In this document: positions 16,499 through 26,255 of the stretch, in pieces | How the letters are laid out: each line of letters starts with the position of its first letter | Position numbering within the stretch: the stretch's first letter is position 1 | Source of the DNA: Mesodorylaimus sp. YZB2_4 | Lineage: Eukaryota; Nematoda; Enoplea; Dorylaimida; Dorylaimidae | DNA: 64,000 nucleotides | Reading direction: 5' to 3' | Assembly (NCBI GenBank): GCA_030248295.1 | Contig: JASANH010000938.1 | Span: 2,232,001 to 2,296,000 of the forward strand | Notes under the pieces: generated by a model | The model's input: only the letters and a program-made list of their open reading frames with translations | What the model was told of the DNA's origin: nothing | The model's database searches: none | Made by a program: the position numbers and the translations under genes

Positions 16499-16962
16499 TC
16501 CTGCCGTGCTCGCCACCTGTCGTGATTTTCAGGGTTCCTTGACGTCCCGAATCACGCTCTATAATACTGTAAATCGAAGGTATTCGAACGGTCACAGCAC
16601 TTCGTTGATTCCCTGCCGCCTTTTATTTCGGACTCGCACTGGGGAGAGGTTGATTAAGCGCTGGACGGACCGACCAATCGCGTGATGCCAACCCAAGACC
16701 GACCTCCTCATATAATCACAGAAACGGATCATCATCATCTTCTTGTCCTTGTGGGTTGACCGTCGTCCATCCTGTGATTGCATGTTCAATCCGAATCCGT
16801 CCTGTCTAATTTGTTGTTGCGTGACCCGTGCACGTGTAATCTGGGTGATGAAGGACTAATGAGAAGCGCGCTGTTGCATAATATGCGCTGACTCATACGC
16901 CTAATAAAGTCAGGCGCTGGCGTCCTGTACAGTACATATCTAAGGTTGTATCATATGCTACA
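16499..16962 (-). repeat. Right LTR plus primer-binding-site region, inverted (arm 2)
   Basis: Reverse complement of 14176-14639: the LTR starts at 16962 and reads leftward to about 16518, then the PBS-like sequence to 16499. It matches the left arm at nearly every base. The orientation is opposite to that expected for a 3' LTR of the gag unit. Confidence 0.82.
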
Positions 16963-17164
16963 GTTTACAACTGTACTTGCACCTGACTCGAATGCTTTGC
17001 GTTAGTCTCACCAACAAGGCTGTTTTTTTCCACGCAGTACCAGCGTTCTATGGCAGCCACTATCTTGCAAAGCCCGTAGCAAGAAATTTTCGAAATTTGC
17101 AATATCATCCATGCTTGTTCTAACGTAAAATAGCGCTCGAACGTAAATTCTGAATATACCCGTA

Positions 17165-17760
17165 TCGTACGGAATACGAGGACGGCCACATTCAAGATTA
17201 CTTGATTATGCGCGGGAATTGTGTTTTAACATGAATTAAATGGCAAAATTGCCCTGAACAGAGTGAAAATTAATATAAATTTTGATCTTGATTCCAAAAA
17301 TCACTCGAAAACTTGAACTTGAATTGAGACCTTGTAGCAATATGCAATACAGCATGGAATCAAGTTCAAACTGGTACTTCGATTCAAGATCAAGAACTCT
17401 TGAGTTTAATCAAGATTGACTTGAAATATTCAAGAATAAAACTTGAAACTTGAATCCATTTTTTCTTACGCTTTGATTCAATCAAGTTTGATTAGAAATA
17501 GCGTTTCCATCCAAACTTGATTAAATCAAGATTTCTTGATCTTGAATCGAAAATTACCAGTTTCAAGTTGATTCCACGCTGTGTGCATATTGTTTCGAAC
17601 TTAATTCAAGTTTAAGTTTTCGAGTGGTTTTTGGAATCAAGATCAAGTTTTATCTTAATTTCGCACAGTCTGCAGCAATTTTGCTACTCAAGTTCAAATT
17701 AAAACACAATTCCCGCGCATAATCAAGCAGTCTTGAATGTGGCGGTCCTCCTTCCGTAGT
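17165..17760. mobile_element. Foldback / MITE-like palindromic element
   Basis: Two arms of roughly 280 bp are reverse complements around a centre near 17460. The outer parts pair well: GGACGGCCACATTCAAG at about 17180 against the complement of CTTGAATGTGGCGGTCC at about 17735. GCGCGGGAATTGTGTTTTAA at 17211 pairs with TTAAAACACAATTCCCGCGC at 17699. The arms are packed with CTTGAA/TTCAAG and CAAGAT motifs. There is no coding sequence. The ends carry TACGGAA-type termini next to TA dinucleotides, compatible with a Tc1/mariner-type nonautonomous element, but the family is inferred. Confidence 0.75.
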
Positions 17761-18669
17761 ATCGATTGTAAGACAGACGTGTAGGCCGTTGACGGGCGGC
17801 CGTTTCGAACAAACGGAGCGCCGCCTATGCGCGCAGCCTCCGCGCCGGCCGAGCATCAATGCGAGCGGGCAAAACCCGTCGCGTTGATGTTTTAACAAAA
17901 TATAGGCTTGAGAGGCGACCGTCACGATTAAACTTACTTGGCGGTGGGAATACCGTGATCACGAAGACGGGTTCCCCGGGGCGAGGCTGTCCATTGCACT
18001 CCAGGGCAGCTGCAACTCCGTGATCGCTCAAACAGAGCGATTCAACTGCGCAATTTTTGTGTTTGGGGTCTGCGTTCGCGCTACCCCTTACAAGTTCTCC
18101 GATGACTGTTCGCAGTGCGCTCTTCCGTTTAGCGAGTTAGCTGCCTGTTAAAGTGCGTTGTACAATTGCCCGCTGCGGTTCAGACTGAACTCGTAGCGTT
18201 TGCCTACACCTCCTCGTCGAGTTGCACGGGACTGACCTCTCCGCGGCGTAAATGTACATGTACATACGTGCATACGTGCGTGCACACGGTGCCGTATATG
18301 GACGTGCGCTCGCATACTCCAGGCCTCCAGGCCTGCGTCAACCTCTGCAATGGCCGGAGGGGAACATTTTTCGACTCTCTACAACATGCCAACCTCCAAA
18401 CTGTCGACGATTCGCCGGTACAAGAGTTCAACATTGAGTTTTGCGAATTCAAAGAGTACATGAACCTCAATTTTCAGACTACCTTATTTTGTCCGTTTCT
18501 CGGTTGAATGCGGCGACAAGCGGCCCTATGCCATTTATTATCTGCAGCCAAGAAGAGCACTTGGATTGCATATCGCTTTTCTTCCCGTTTCATCCAACCC
18601 CCATTTAGCCCACTTCCGACTGCCAAATTCCCTCGACATTCTCTGGTCCTCACGAGACATTTTGCTAGA
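17761..18669. other. Region upstream of LYPLA
   Basis: GC-richer than its surroundings, with several open frames on both strands and alternating TACATG/CATACGTGCG stretches near 18250-18310. It likely contains the LYPLA promoter and 5' UTR. A minus-strand ATG at about 18029 followed by a good donor-like GTAAGT near 17942 could be an orphan first exon, but no partner exon was found. Confidence 0.35.
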
Positions 18670-20179
18670 ATGAATGGTGAACAGGGCACTGCTACGATAC
18701 CCGCCCAAGGAGAGCATACGGCAACAGTAAGACACTGCTGTGATTTGTGCGCTTGGGTAGCACTGGTCTCTTCTTTCCAGCTGATTTTCCTGCATGGCCT
18801 GGGCGACAACGGAGGGAATTGGGTCGCCACTTTTCAATCAGTCCGAATTCCGTACATCAAGTACATCTTCCCTACAGCGTAAGTATCTCTCAGACACAAC
18901 CTTGAAAAATCGCTTGCTCATACACGATTCACTTGATCGTAACCAGAATCCTCGCTTGTTACTCCGGTGCCTCAGGGTTTTTCGGGTCCTGAGCGACGCA
19001 AGCGGAGGGAGCTAATAAAGAATTTCGAACGGGCCCTGACAAAGCCAACCCCATTAGAATAATGCATCTTACAAGTATACCGCGTGATTTACTTCACGAC
19101 ATTTCACCACACAGTTCCAAGATCCGTGTCCATCTTTGTACCAAAATTTCAGCTGTGTCAACTACCACACGAGAATGTAATCGAAAATTCTAAAGGGCGT
19201 CAAGTGAGGGGATACAATTAGGGGTCATGGTAACCGCTAATGGCGTACACAGGTCTAACAGCAGTCTTACTCCCACGATCTCTGCTCTGATATGATCCAA
19301 CTGTGTCGGCAATAATAAAAAGTGACTTGAGATTATGCTTCAGACCAATAATTCCAGTTACATGGCAAAATGATATGGAAATGCCTGCTTGGTTTAACGT
19401 CAAGAGCCTTAGTTATCACGAATACGACGCTGATGAGCGCGGAATCAGAAATGCTGTCAAAAAGGGTAAGCTCGCAAATAATGAAAACTGGATGGTTATA
19501 CAACTGAATAGTTTCAGTTCACGCCATGGTCCAAGATGAGATCAAGACGGGCACCCCGAGCAACCGAATTATCTTAGGCGGATTCTCTCAAGGTGGTGGT
19601 TTAGCTTTACACAGTGGACTTACTTTTGATCAGCCTCTGGCCGCGTTGATCGGACTAAGCTGCCGGTTGCCATTGCCCAAAAGGATCACGTCGGTAAGCC
19701 ATTTACATTCAGCGCTGCGTAAAGTGGTGCGGAATCATATCACTGCATGGGGCAGGCATAGAGTTCATATTAGCTCCCTCATCACTATCCGCAGTGGCCT
19801 GGTCAGGAGTGCTGCTCTTCATGTTTGACCCCGGGCACTTCTGATGACCCTTTTGCTCCTTGGTATTCCTGAGTACACTGTCTAGACTCTTCGCAGGAAC
19901 GTCGAATCAACATCAATATACCAATTCTACACTGTCACGGCGACGCGGATCTGGTAACTCCCACTGACATTACCCACAGAGTCCACAATACGATCAAGGA
20001 GTTCAATAAGAACCATACTTTCAAAATGTACCCAAGAATGGTCCACACAACTTGCGATCGAGTAAGCACTTGCTGTTGTATTTGCTGTACACTCTTATCA
20101 CCAACTGCTAACGGTTCCCGCTTCTCAGGAAATGCAAGACGTCAAAGAATTCATAATCAAACACGTAGCCCCAAAATAA
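18670..20179 (+). CDS. LYPLA1: Acyl-protein thioesterase / lysophospholipase (LYPLA)
   Basis: Alpha/beta-hydrolase that removes palmitate from proteins. Six exons read in phase: 18670-18726, 18781-18878, 19344-19465, 19518-19693, 19897-20061 and 20129-20179. Family motifs in order: LIFLHGLGDNGGNWVATF (oxyanion region), PVTWQNDMEMPAWFNV, the nucleophile elbow GGFSQGGGLALHSGLT (catalytic Ser), HGDADLVTP (catalytic Asp), and the catalytic His in YPRMVHTTC, followed by EMQDVKEFIIKHVAP. All three catalytic residues are present and the length of about 220 residues is normal. The N-terminus lacks the Cys2 palmitoylation site of vertebrate LYPLA1. I cannot separate LYPLA1 from LYPLA2 orthology. The third intron (18879-19343) is unusually long for this window. 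Confidence 0.93.
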
Positions 20180-20836
20180 ACCGAGCGATGCAATCGATTG
20201 AAGTGATCAGTCGATGACAGTGACTCTTATGATTTATGATTCTAGTGTTCCAGGTGGTTATCGCTGCGCAGGCTGCGTAAAACTTAAGTGGGATATTTAT
20301 TTATGGTCATAGCTTTGGGTGTTTTTGAGTCGCTTTCACAAGGCATGTCCTCCTGTTAACGCTACAACAACTTCATATTTCTGCAAATGGCACGACAGTA
20401 CATAATTTTAAATGTGACAAAGGCCGCAGGTAAGTCTGCACAAATCCACCACCCAACTGCATAAATCCATTTGACGCCATGATGGACAGTTATCTATCTG
20501 ATCGACGCAGGGTGATGAGAAGAAGGGGACCGGTCCTGAAATAGACAATGCGGACTGACGATGAGGCGGATTCTATCACGATAGTAAAGTCGGGTGGTGC
20601 ACAGTTTGGGTAACCCTGAGCCATCCCAGGCATGACACGGCCAATACCAGACCTCTGACCAGTTCTACAACCGTCAAATGAACCCACAAGAGGCAGGGTG
20701 TTTCAGCAGAATGTGAGAAGACCAGGAAAGACGTAAAGCAGAGGCAGCAGGTGCACCAGCAACGGGGCCCAGCAGCGCATGCACTTACTGGCTTCAGTGC
20801 TCGAAAAAATGCACAGTCGGATATGTGTACGCGGCA
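20180..20836. other. Convergent intergenic region
   Basis: Lies between the LYPLA stop (plus) and the carboxypeptidase stop (minus), so both 3' UTRs are expected here. A short plus-strand string near 20480-20545 (SYLSDRRRVMRRRGP) resembles a LINE reverse-transcriptase thumb sequence, but it is too short and interrupted to call an element. Confidence 0.4.
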
Positions 20837-23703
20837 TTACATACTATCAGCGTCGCAAACGCGACAAGATTTTGGGCATTGTGTTAGCAGCTCTGGCCAT
20901 GACCTGCAACCGCCAAATGACGCCCACCAATGGCAACGTGCTTCGTGATCAACGCACGTAGGAGATCCTGGCGGTTTTGTTGCTGGAGCTGAAATCGTCT
21001 TTTTCTGGTGTCGAATTTCAAAAGGTTCTATAGGACGACTTACCTGGACCTCGGTTCAATGGCTTAATACCATTCCACTGCAATATTGCATCAGCCACAA
21101 TCTTCACTCCTTCCCAAGTTTCCTTGCCAGTTGGAACAATCTGGCTTTCATCCAATATGAACCCATCCCAAATGTGCTCCTCTGGTCTCAGTTCTATTAG
21201 GAATACGTATTTGACCTGGGCCACATCCTTGGCCCAGTCGTCACTACCGCCAGAAGCTGGATCTGAAACGGCAGATGCAAGGGCGGTTGTAACCAATGAT
21301 CTGTGACCCAAACTTACATAGGGTGTCCGCTCCCGTACCAACCACGTATTTGGTCCCGAAACTGGACTGCAATGCTCGTTTGGCTATGACAGCCACACTT
21401 TTCTGAAATACGCCTTTCTAGTACATGCACTCGCAACGAGAGCCAAGAGGGACTACCAGATCGTTGACATCAGTCGGATAGCTTCGCACTTTGTGCCCGT
21501 ATGGATACATCCTGAAAACAGACCCTGTACTCACTGCCTATGCGCCAAACAGAGCCACCTAACCATATTTGTGAGTAGGAGTGCAACGTGACAAAGCCAT
21601 CGAATCGGCCCTCTCTCTCAGCCATGAAATCCCGAATAGCCCTGGTCTCGGGCTCGCTAAAGGCCGAGGAGCCTGCGTAGACCTCATCGCAAGGGTCATG
21701 AGTCGATCCAATCTGTCCCCAATGAAAGTCGAAATTCCTATTCTGAAGTCACAGAACGCTGACAAAAGAACAGTCGCTGTGCCAAGTCAAAGAGCACCAA
21801 CCAGGTCCACTCCCTGGCAGCAGTTGGTGGTATGTCCGCGACAATAAGGTGGTGATCGATTCTTTCGCCAAAGACGAACCTACAGCAAGCCAGGTGTTGT
21901 GCTCCTTCCTCATAAGATCAGCTGAGCTGATCTTACCCGGGGATAAGTACTGCTCCTAGAGTACTCGTACCCATCCGGGTTAGCCACAGGTAGAATATAC
22001 CAGTCGATATTGTCCACGTACTGGCGAATGACCGGGTCCCTGTCGTAGCCGATCATCAGCTAAAGAGAAAGTCAATCATGTGTCTAAGATAATCAATTTA
22101 GGATACCAGTCACGCTCAGTGAACGGAAAGTTGGACCCGCTGTCACCACTCTCATTCCAATGGCCAGCGGGTGTGTGTTCTTCATCGTACCTGATGAATG
22201 AAATAGAGGGCAGTCGACGGAGCGATCCATTCTCGCGCGTGAATTCCTAAAAGTATGCGACAAAATTAGTCGCTGTTGGTTTCCTGTTTTTCTCAACTAT
22301 CACCTCCATCGATCCAGAATGCACGCTTCGTGCTACTCGCGTCGTTGGCCACTGGTGAACCGACCTAGATTCGAGAAAACTACATGACATTGGAAACTAG
22401 CCTCGAGACACGACTTCATTCGAACCAAATATCTATTTCATGTATGCAGTGAAAACAAAAGGGTTAGTGCATACTTTGAGCAGTTGTATGGGCCGTCCTT
22501 CGTGCGTCTGACCGATCGTCAACACTTGCGCTCGCGATGGAAATCGAGCTTGCAAATCGGCCATATATTGCTGGATCTGCAAACAAGCCATAACTCGGCA
22601 CATATAGAAGTCGCTAGCTAGTCTTAATTCCAAGCATAAACTGTCACTTCGAGTGGCCATTATACGTGTACCCACCTCGGCATAGGAATGATAGCGCGAT
22701 ATGCTGAACGTGCCAGCGAAAGAATCTTGAAAGCGGCGAGAGAAATTGCCCAAAGCCTTTGTAGATTTTACGCGAGACTCCTTCGAGTCGATCAGCCTAA
22801 AGAGATAGAGCGACCGACAGGGTGTCAAATGGGGGCATTATTACTCGGGAAACGCACTTTTGCACATCAGGTATGGTCACCATGTTGTACAAGTTGTGAT
22901 CATTCAAATACTTTTGAAATGCATCGTACTGTTTCGGGCCGACCATAACATCGATTGCTGCGTAGACACGTGTTGGACCATGCCAGAAGTCCAGCTAATA
23001 ATAACAAAAGGGGATATGGTCGAGAGGTCGAAGAAGCCTTCTCGGGGCTTACGTCAAAAAGAGATGAATTCTGCCATAAACTAGCCATGACAGCCAGCTG
23101 CTCATCATCGGCCGGGATTATCCTGATCACCTTGTACGGCCTACAAAGAAATAGGCTGTTGGTATTGTTAGCTGTTGCTACAGTTTGATCGAGCCGCATA
23201 GAAGAGTCGGTGCTGGCGCTAGCGGTTCGGATGTTGACATTGTGAACAGTCCAATTCTAGGCCTGACCCCGCGAGCATGGGCCCACAGAGCCATTGTAAA
23301 AGGGTTGCCCTGTCGAGGATCAATGTTGCACCTCACGGATATCGATCGAGCGAGCTACCGACTTAGAGGGGCAGCCAGAAGGGCATGAAGAGCTGCTGGG
23401 CTGCGTTCCCCTTCTGACTGCTCCTCAGGGCACTATATTTTCTTCAAAAATTTTTTAATTTTGCTTTCAGCAACCATGAGGAAAGGTTATCGCTATTCCA
23501 CTGCGATTACTCTACATATTCCTCACGCTATGGCGATCAAGTTTTAAAAGATACATAAATGTGCTGTACCGAGCTTGTACACTTTCCATTCAAGTCTTTG
23601 GAATGTCTTACCGTCCAGAGTCAATACGCTCCTTGTCTGGCAATGAAGCCGCGTCAATGGTTCCAGCCATCAGTATCAGAGCTAATGCTAAAGTTGCACC
23701 CAT
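20837..23703 (-). CDS. Secreted M14 zinc carboxypeptidase, B-type specificity, with C-terminal ShKT domain
   Basis: The start exon at 23703 encodes a signal peptide (MGATLALALILMAGTIDA). A procarboxypeptidase activation domain follows (YKVIRIIPADDEQLAVM and VMVGPKQYDAFQKYL, about 23140-22880). The catalytic domain shows FWIDGGIHAREW (zinc ligands His and Glu), NPDGYEYS, GVDLNRNFDFHW (substrate Arg), DGFVTLHSYSQ (third zinc ligand His) and KYVFLIELRPE (catalytic Glu). In GGSDDW the Asp at the specificity position predicts cleavage after Lys/Arg, as in carboxypeptidase B. After a phase-1 intron (about 20989-21040) the last exon adds a Cys-rich module, CVDHEARCHWWASFGGC then CPKSCRVC, the ShKT pattern found in many secreted invertebrate proteins. 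The stop is at 20837-20839. All catalytic residues are intact. About ten exons are split by short introns. Confidence 0.9.
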
Positions 23704-24793
23704 CCTCTCTCCTCTTTTGCCCGCTTGGTTGACCCAGTCCATATGTTCAGAGCAACTTGTGTCCGTCTTCCGGTGGCCGCAAAAAAGGAGTCACTAAATC
23801 GACCTCACCGTCGTCAAATAAAGACTCGAAAGAGCTGGAACTGAAAAATGCTGAGTTTGACTATTCCTTTATAAGAACAAGTAGACCAGATGTAAACCGG
23901 GTCTGTCCGTCATTGACTTACATGTCAAGTCTAAAAACTTGTTTTATTCACTCCTTCCTACGCCCGCTGTCCTGTAGGCATTTAGGCGACCCAGGCCCCC
24001 ACACTTACCAATTGAATTCGAGTTCCTGAGGGCGGTCAGTTGAGGCGGATTAACGAGTAAAAGGCAGGTTCTTCCGGTAGCTAGTCTTCTTATTTAAAGC
24101 AGTTTTGTTCGACCAGTTATGGACGGGGTTATCCGGTCGATTGGATTTGTACTTTTTGGTCCTCTTGTATGCCAGTATACATACGGTAGATGGGAGAGCG
24201 GTCTATGGCCCTACAGCAAAGAGCAGTGACGTTTCGTGGAATCAGCGAAAGGCGCCAAGGCAAATAAGATGGGCCTAGTGACGCCGCGGGCTTCGACACT
24301 CAAATTTGCCGTTTCGCATACTTTCATCGGCTCATAATACCAGTCGTCACGCCGTTTGCAGCTGTCGAATTTCAGAGTTGCCTCGCTCGCAATGCCTCCT
24401 CATTCAACAGCGTGCTCCCTCTCAAAAAGTGAAAAAGTAAACTACGGTCATAAAACGACGGCACGTGAGATCGACCGCAATAACGCACCGCCATGCCCTA
24501 GTCAATCTGTTTTTTCGTGTCCACCTTACTGTTCTTTGAGGAGCATGCTCAATCGCACGTCAGATGCAAAAGAGAAAAGTGGATTTGATCGCAGACGCGA
24601 GTAGGGCATTTCCGGTGGAGCTACGTCAGCTTCAATCGCCCTGACACCGTTCAGACCAGTGCAAACATACTGTAGTGCTACTCGTACAGTAGCTTATCTT
24701 TTGTTTTTCTTGTCGCACGAGTGCTGTGATAAAGTTAATGCGTAGATATATCCGACGGTTCCAGTCAGTATCCTCATGCACTTCATCGTGTGC
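23704..24793. other. Intergenic region between the carboxypeptidase and the LINE insertion
   Basis: Upstream of the carboxypeptidase start and up to the LINE target site. No gene or repeat recognised. Two TACTGTAG/TACAGTAG sites lie at about 24669 and 24686. Confidence 0.4.
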
Positions 24794-24808
24794 CACGTGC
24801 AGTAACTC
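24794..24808. repeat. Target-site duplication of the LINE, left copy
   Basis: CACGTGCAGTAACTC, identical to 31787-31801. Bases on either side differ between the copies, as expected for a true target duplication. Confidence 0.85.
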
Positions 24809-25008
24809 TTTATCATTATTATTATTATGTGAGAATAAAGAAAGAGAAAAGGAGGAAAGAGAAGGAGATTTGCACTACATATACGCATTCCATGATGATT
24901 CAAATTGGCACACACTCCCTAAAGATTGAGCCATGTGCCATGCACGCATCAGATATTGCTGTAGCACAAACTCAAATGCGATAGCGGAGAAGTTAACTGA
25001 TTCTTCGC

Positions 25009-25122
25009 GCCGGTGTCGCATGTCAAACCACCCTCATGTCAATGTAACCGGCGGGGATACTTTGACATGGATATTTGCCCATGTCAAAGTAACCGAGGTC
25101 ATGTCAAAGTAACCGGCTGTCA
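25009..25122 (+). repeat. Left terminal inverted repeat with subterminal 14-mer array
   Basis: Contains CATGTCAATGTAACCG, TACTTTGACATG, CATGTCAAAGTAACCG and a second CATGTCAAAGTAACCG within about 110 bp. The unit occurs in both orientations, as in transposase-binding subterminal arrays. Confidence 0.7.
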
Positions 25123-25183
25123 TTACCCGACCCAGGCCGAAGCAACTGTCCTTTGTTCTATAAAGTGATGCCACATTCATGAG

Positions 25184-25976
25184 TTGTCGGATGGCCAGTG
25201 GCCAGCAATTTTGCGCTCATCCATGCGGTCGTCGCTTCGTAGACTTTTATTTCAAATTTCACTTTTCCTGGATCCGAAAGCGCACAACGAGATTCCTGTG
25301 TACTTGCATGATGGTCAATATTCAAATGGATTCGATGATGAAGCAAAACGGGCATCACGACAGAATGCTGAGTCGTTCGTAGTTGAGAGTGGACGGGTTC
25401 TTTATCATCCGAAGGGTTCAGGTAAAGGTGTGCAGGAAACTCGAGAGGAGAAGATCGCTGATACAACTAGCCCATGTCCAGACTGCATCCAATACGAGTT
25501 ACGCAAGAATTAGAAAACTGGTGTGCCGATTTGGTTGGGCCGTTGCATGAAACTGACGATGAGAACGAGAGCAGGTATGGTTTTAGAATTTACAGTGCAG
25601 TAGGTATACTTGAGTTGAGACCGTGTCTACAGTCCAGGATAGTCTAGCAATTTTGAGCATTCTGCGGTAAAGAATTTCGCAAAGAATTTTTCAATGATTT
25701 CGAACGTCACGTAGGTGAGAAGCTCGGTATCGAAGGAGCTATTTCGACAGCATATTAGTCGTCTAGATGCGCAAGAAGTTAAAAGAGTTCCGAATCAACA
25801 GCAACGGTGTCGTAAGAAAAGTCAAGAGCCAAACACGATCCGTCATCGATTATCTCCCAGAGACAACTACGAGTATCCGTGGAGATGGCAACTGCTTTTG
25901 CTTAAGCGTGATACGCGCGATTATTTGCGATCAGATCAAGAAAGCTGGAAATCGATACTATTTGGGCGGCATTTAG
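25184..25976 (+). pseudogene. OTU-like protease remnant inside the TIR element
   Basis: Two open stretches in different frames. The first, 25184-25513, has no recognised domain but ends with a CPDC motif. The second, 25767-25976, reads VIDYLPETTTSIRGDGNCFC, where DGNC is the Cys-loop of OTU-family deubiquitinases. The domain is cut after about 20 further residues, and the catalytic His is not seen. OTU-like domains occur in proteins of several invertebrate transposons, so this is probably a fragment of the element's original gene. Reading-frame changes indicate it is broken. Confidence 0.55.
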
Positions 25977-26109
25977 GCTTCGCTCCAAATTTTCTTACTC
26001 TTGTTCCTCCATATTTGAATATCTACTATGTACTGTACGTTCTGTGTCTTCGTTGACAAAGGTGGTGCTTGTTGGAAAGAAATATCAGGTCTAAAATATT
26101 TTGCAACTT

Positions 26110-26255
26110 CAGCAAATCCCCGGATACTTTGACATGACCCTGTTACATTGGCATATGTCATTGTAACCGACCGGCTACTTTGACATAGGCGTTTGCTCAT
26201 GTCAAACTGTCCCGGTTATTTTGACATAGCGGTTACTTTGACATGTGACACCGGC
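26110..26255 (-). repeat. Right terminal inverted repeat with subterminal 14-mer array
   Basis: Mirror of the left end: GGTTACTTTGACATGTGACA, GGCTACTTTGACAT, CATGTCATTGTAACCG-like and CATGTCAAACTGTCCCGG copies, ending at the LINE junction. Confidence 0.7.

Larger units (their letters stand above)
14176..16962 (+). mobile_element. LTR-retrotransposon remnant with inverted LTRs around gag
   Basis: A 464-bp sequence at 14176-14639 recurs as its reverse complement at 16499-16962 with only a handful of mismatches. Each arm begins TGTAGCATATGATACA and contains what looks like a full LTR (TG...CA, about 445 bp), then two bases, then TGGCGAGCACGGCAGGA, placed like a primer binding site. Between the arms sits a plus-strand gag remnant. 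A normal element has direct LTRs; here they face each other, so the unit could fold into a long hairpin. Flanking bases (GGTTG on the left, GTTTA on the right) do not give a convincing target duplication, which fits a rearranged product rather than a simple insertion. Envelope and reverse transcriptase are not present between the arms. Confidence 0.8.
25009..26255 (+). mobile_element. TIR DNA transposon with OTU-like remnant, nested in the LINE
   Basis: Both ends start GCCGGTGTCRCATGTCAAA in inverted orientation. Roughly 110-145 bp at each end consist of repeated TGTCAAAGTAACCG-type units in both orientations (about 25019-25120 and 26110-26250). LINE coding sequence stops at the right end (...KHYINSS) and resumes beyond the left end (EESVNFSAIAFEF), proving insertion into the LINE. 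A CTT next to each end may be a 3-bp target duplication, but the termini are slightly asymmetric, so this is tentative. The interior carries two short plus-strand open frames, one with an OTU motif. No transposase was recognised, so it may be nonautonomous. Confidence 0.75.

Noticed and set aside
16965..17195. Minus-strand open frame with a string (MDDIANFENFLLRALQ) resembling part of ribosomal protein L22e
   Set aside because: The likeness covers about a dozen residues, and the flanking L22e blocks are absent or out of frame. It lies between two repeats and may be chance.
17940..18031. Possible first exon on the minus strand upstream of LYPLA
   Set aside because: Has an ATG and a good donor but no partner exon, family match or acceptor in the region downstream, which is occupied by repeats.
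20480..20545. Possible LINE reverse-transcriptase fragment (SYLSDRRR)
   Set aside because: Only a short motif, with stops soon after and no palm-domain motifs on either side.
24820..24835. ATT trinucleotide microsatellite
   Set aside because: Better explained as the 3' tail of the LINE, directly next to its target duplication.
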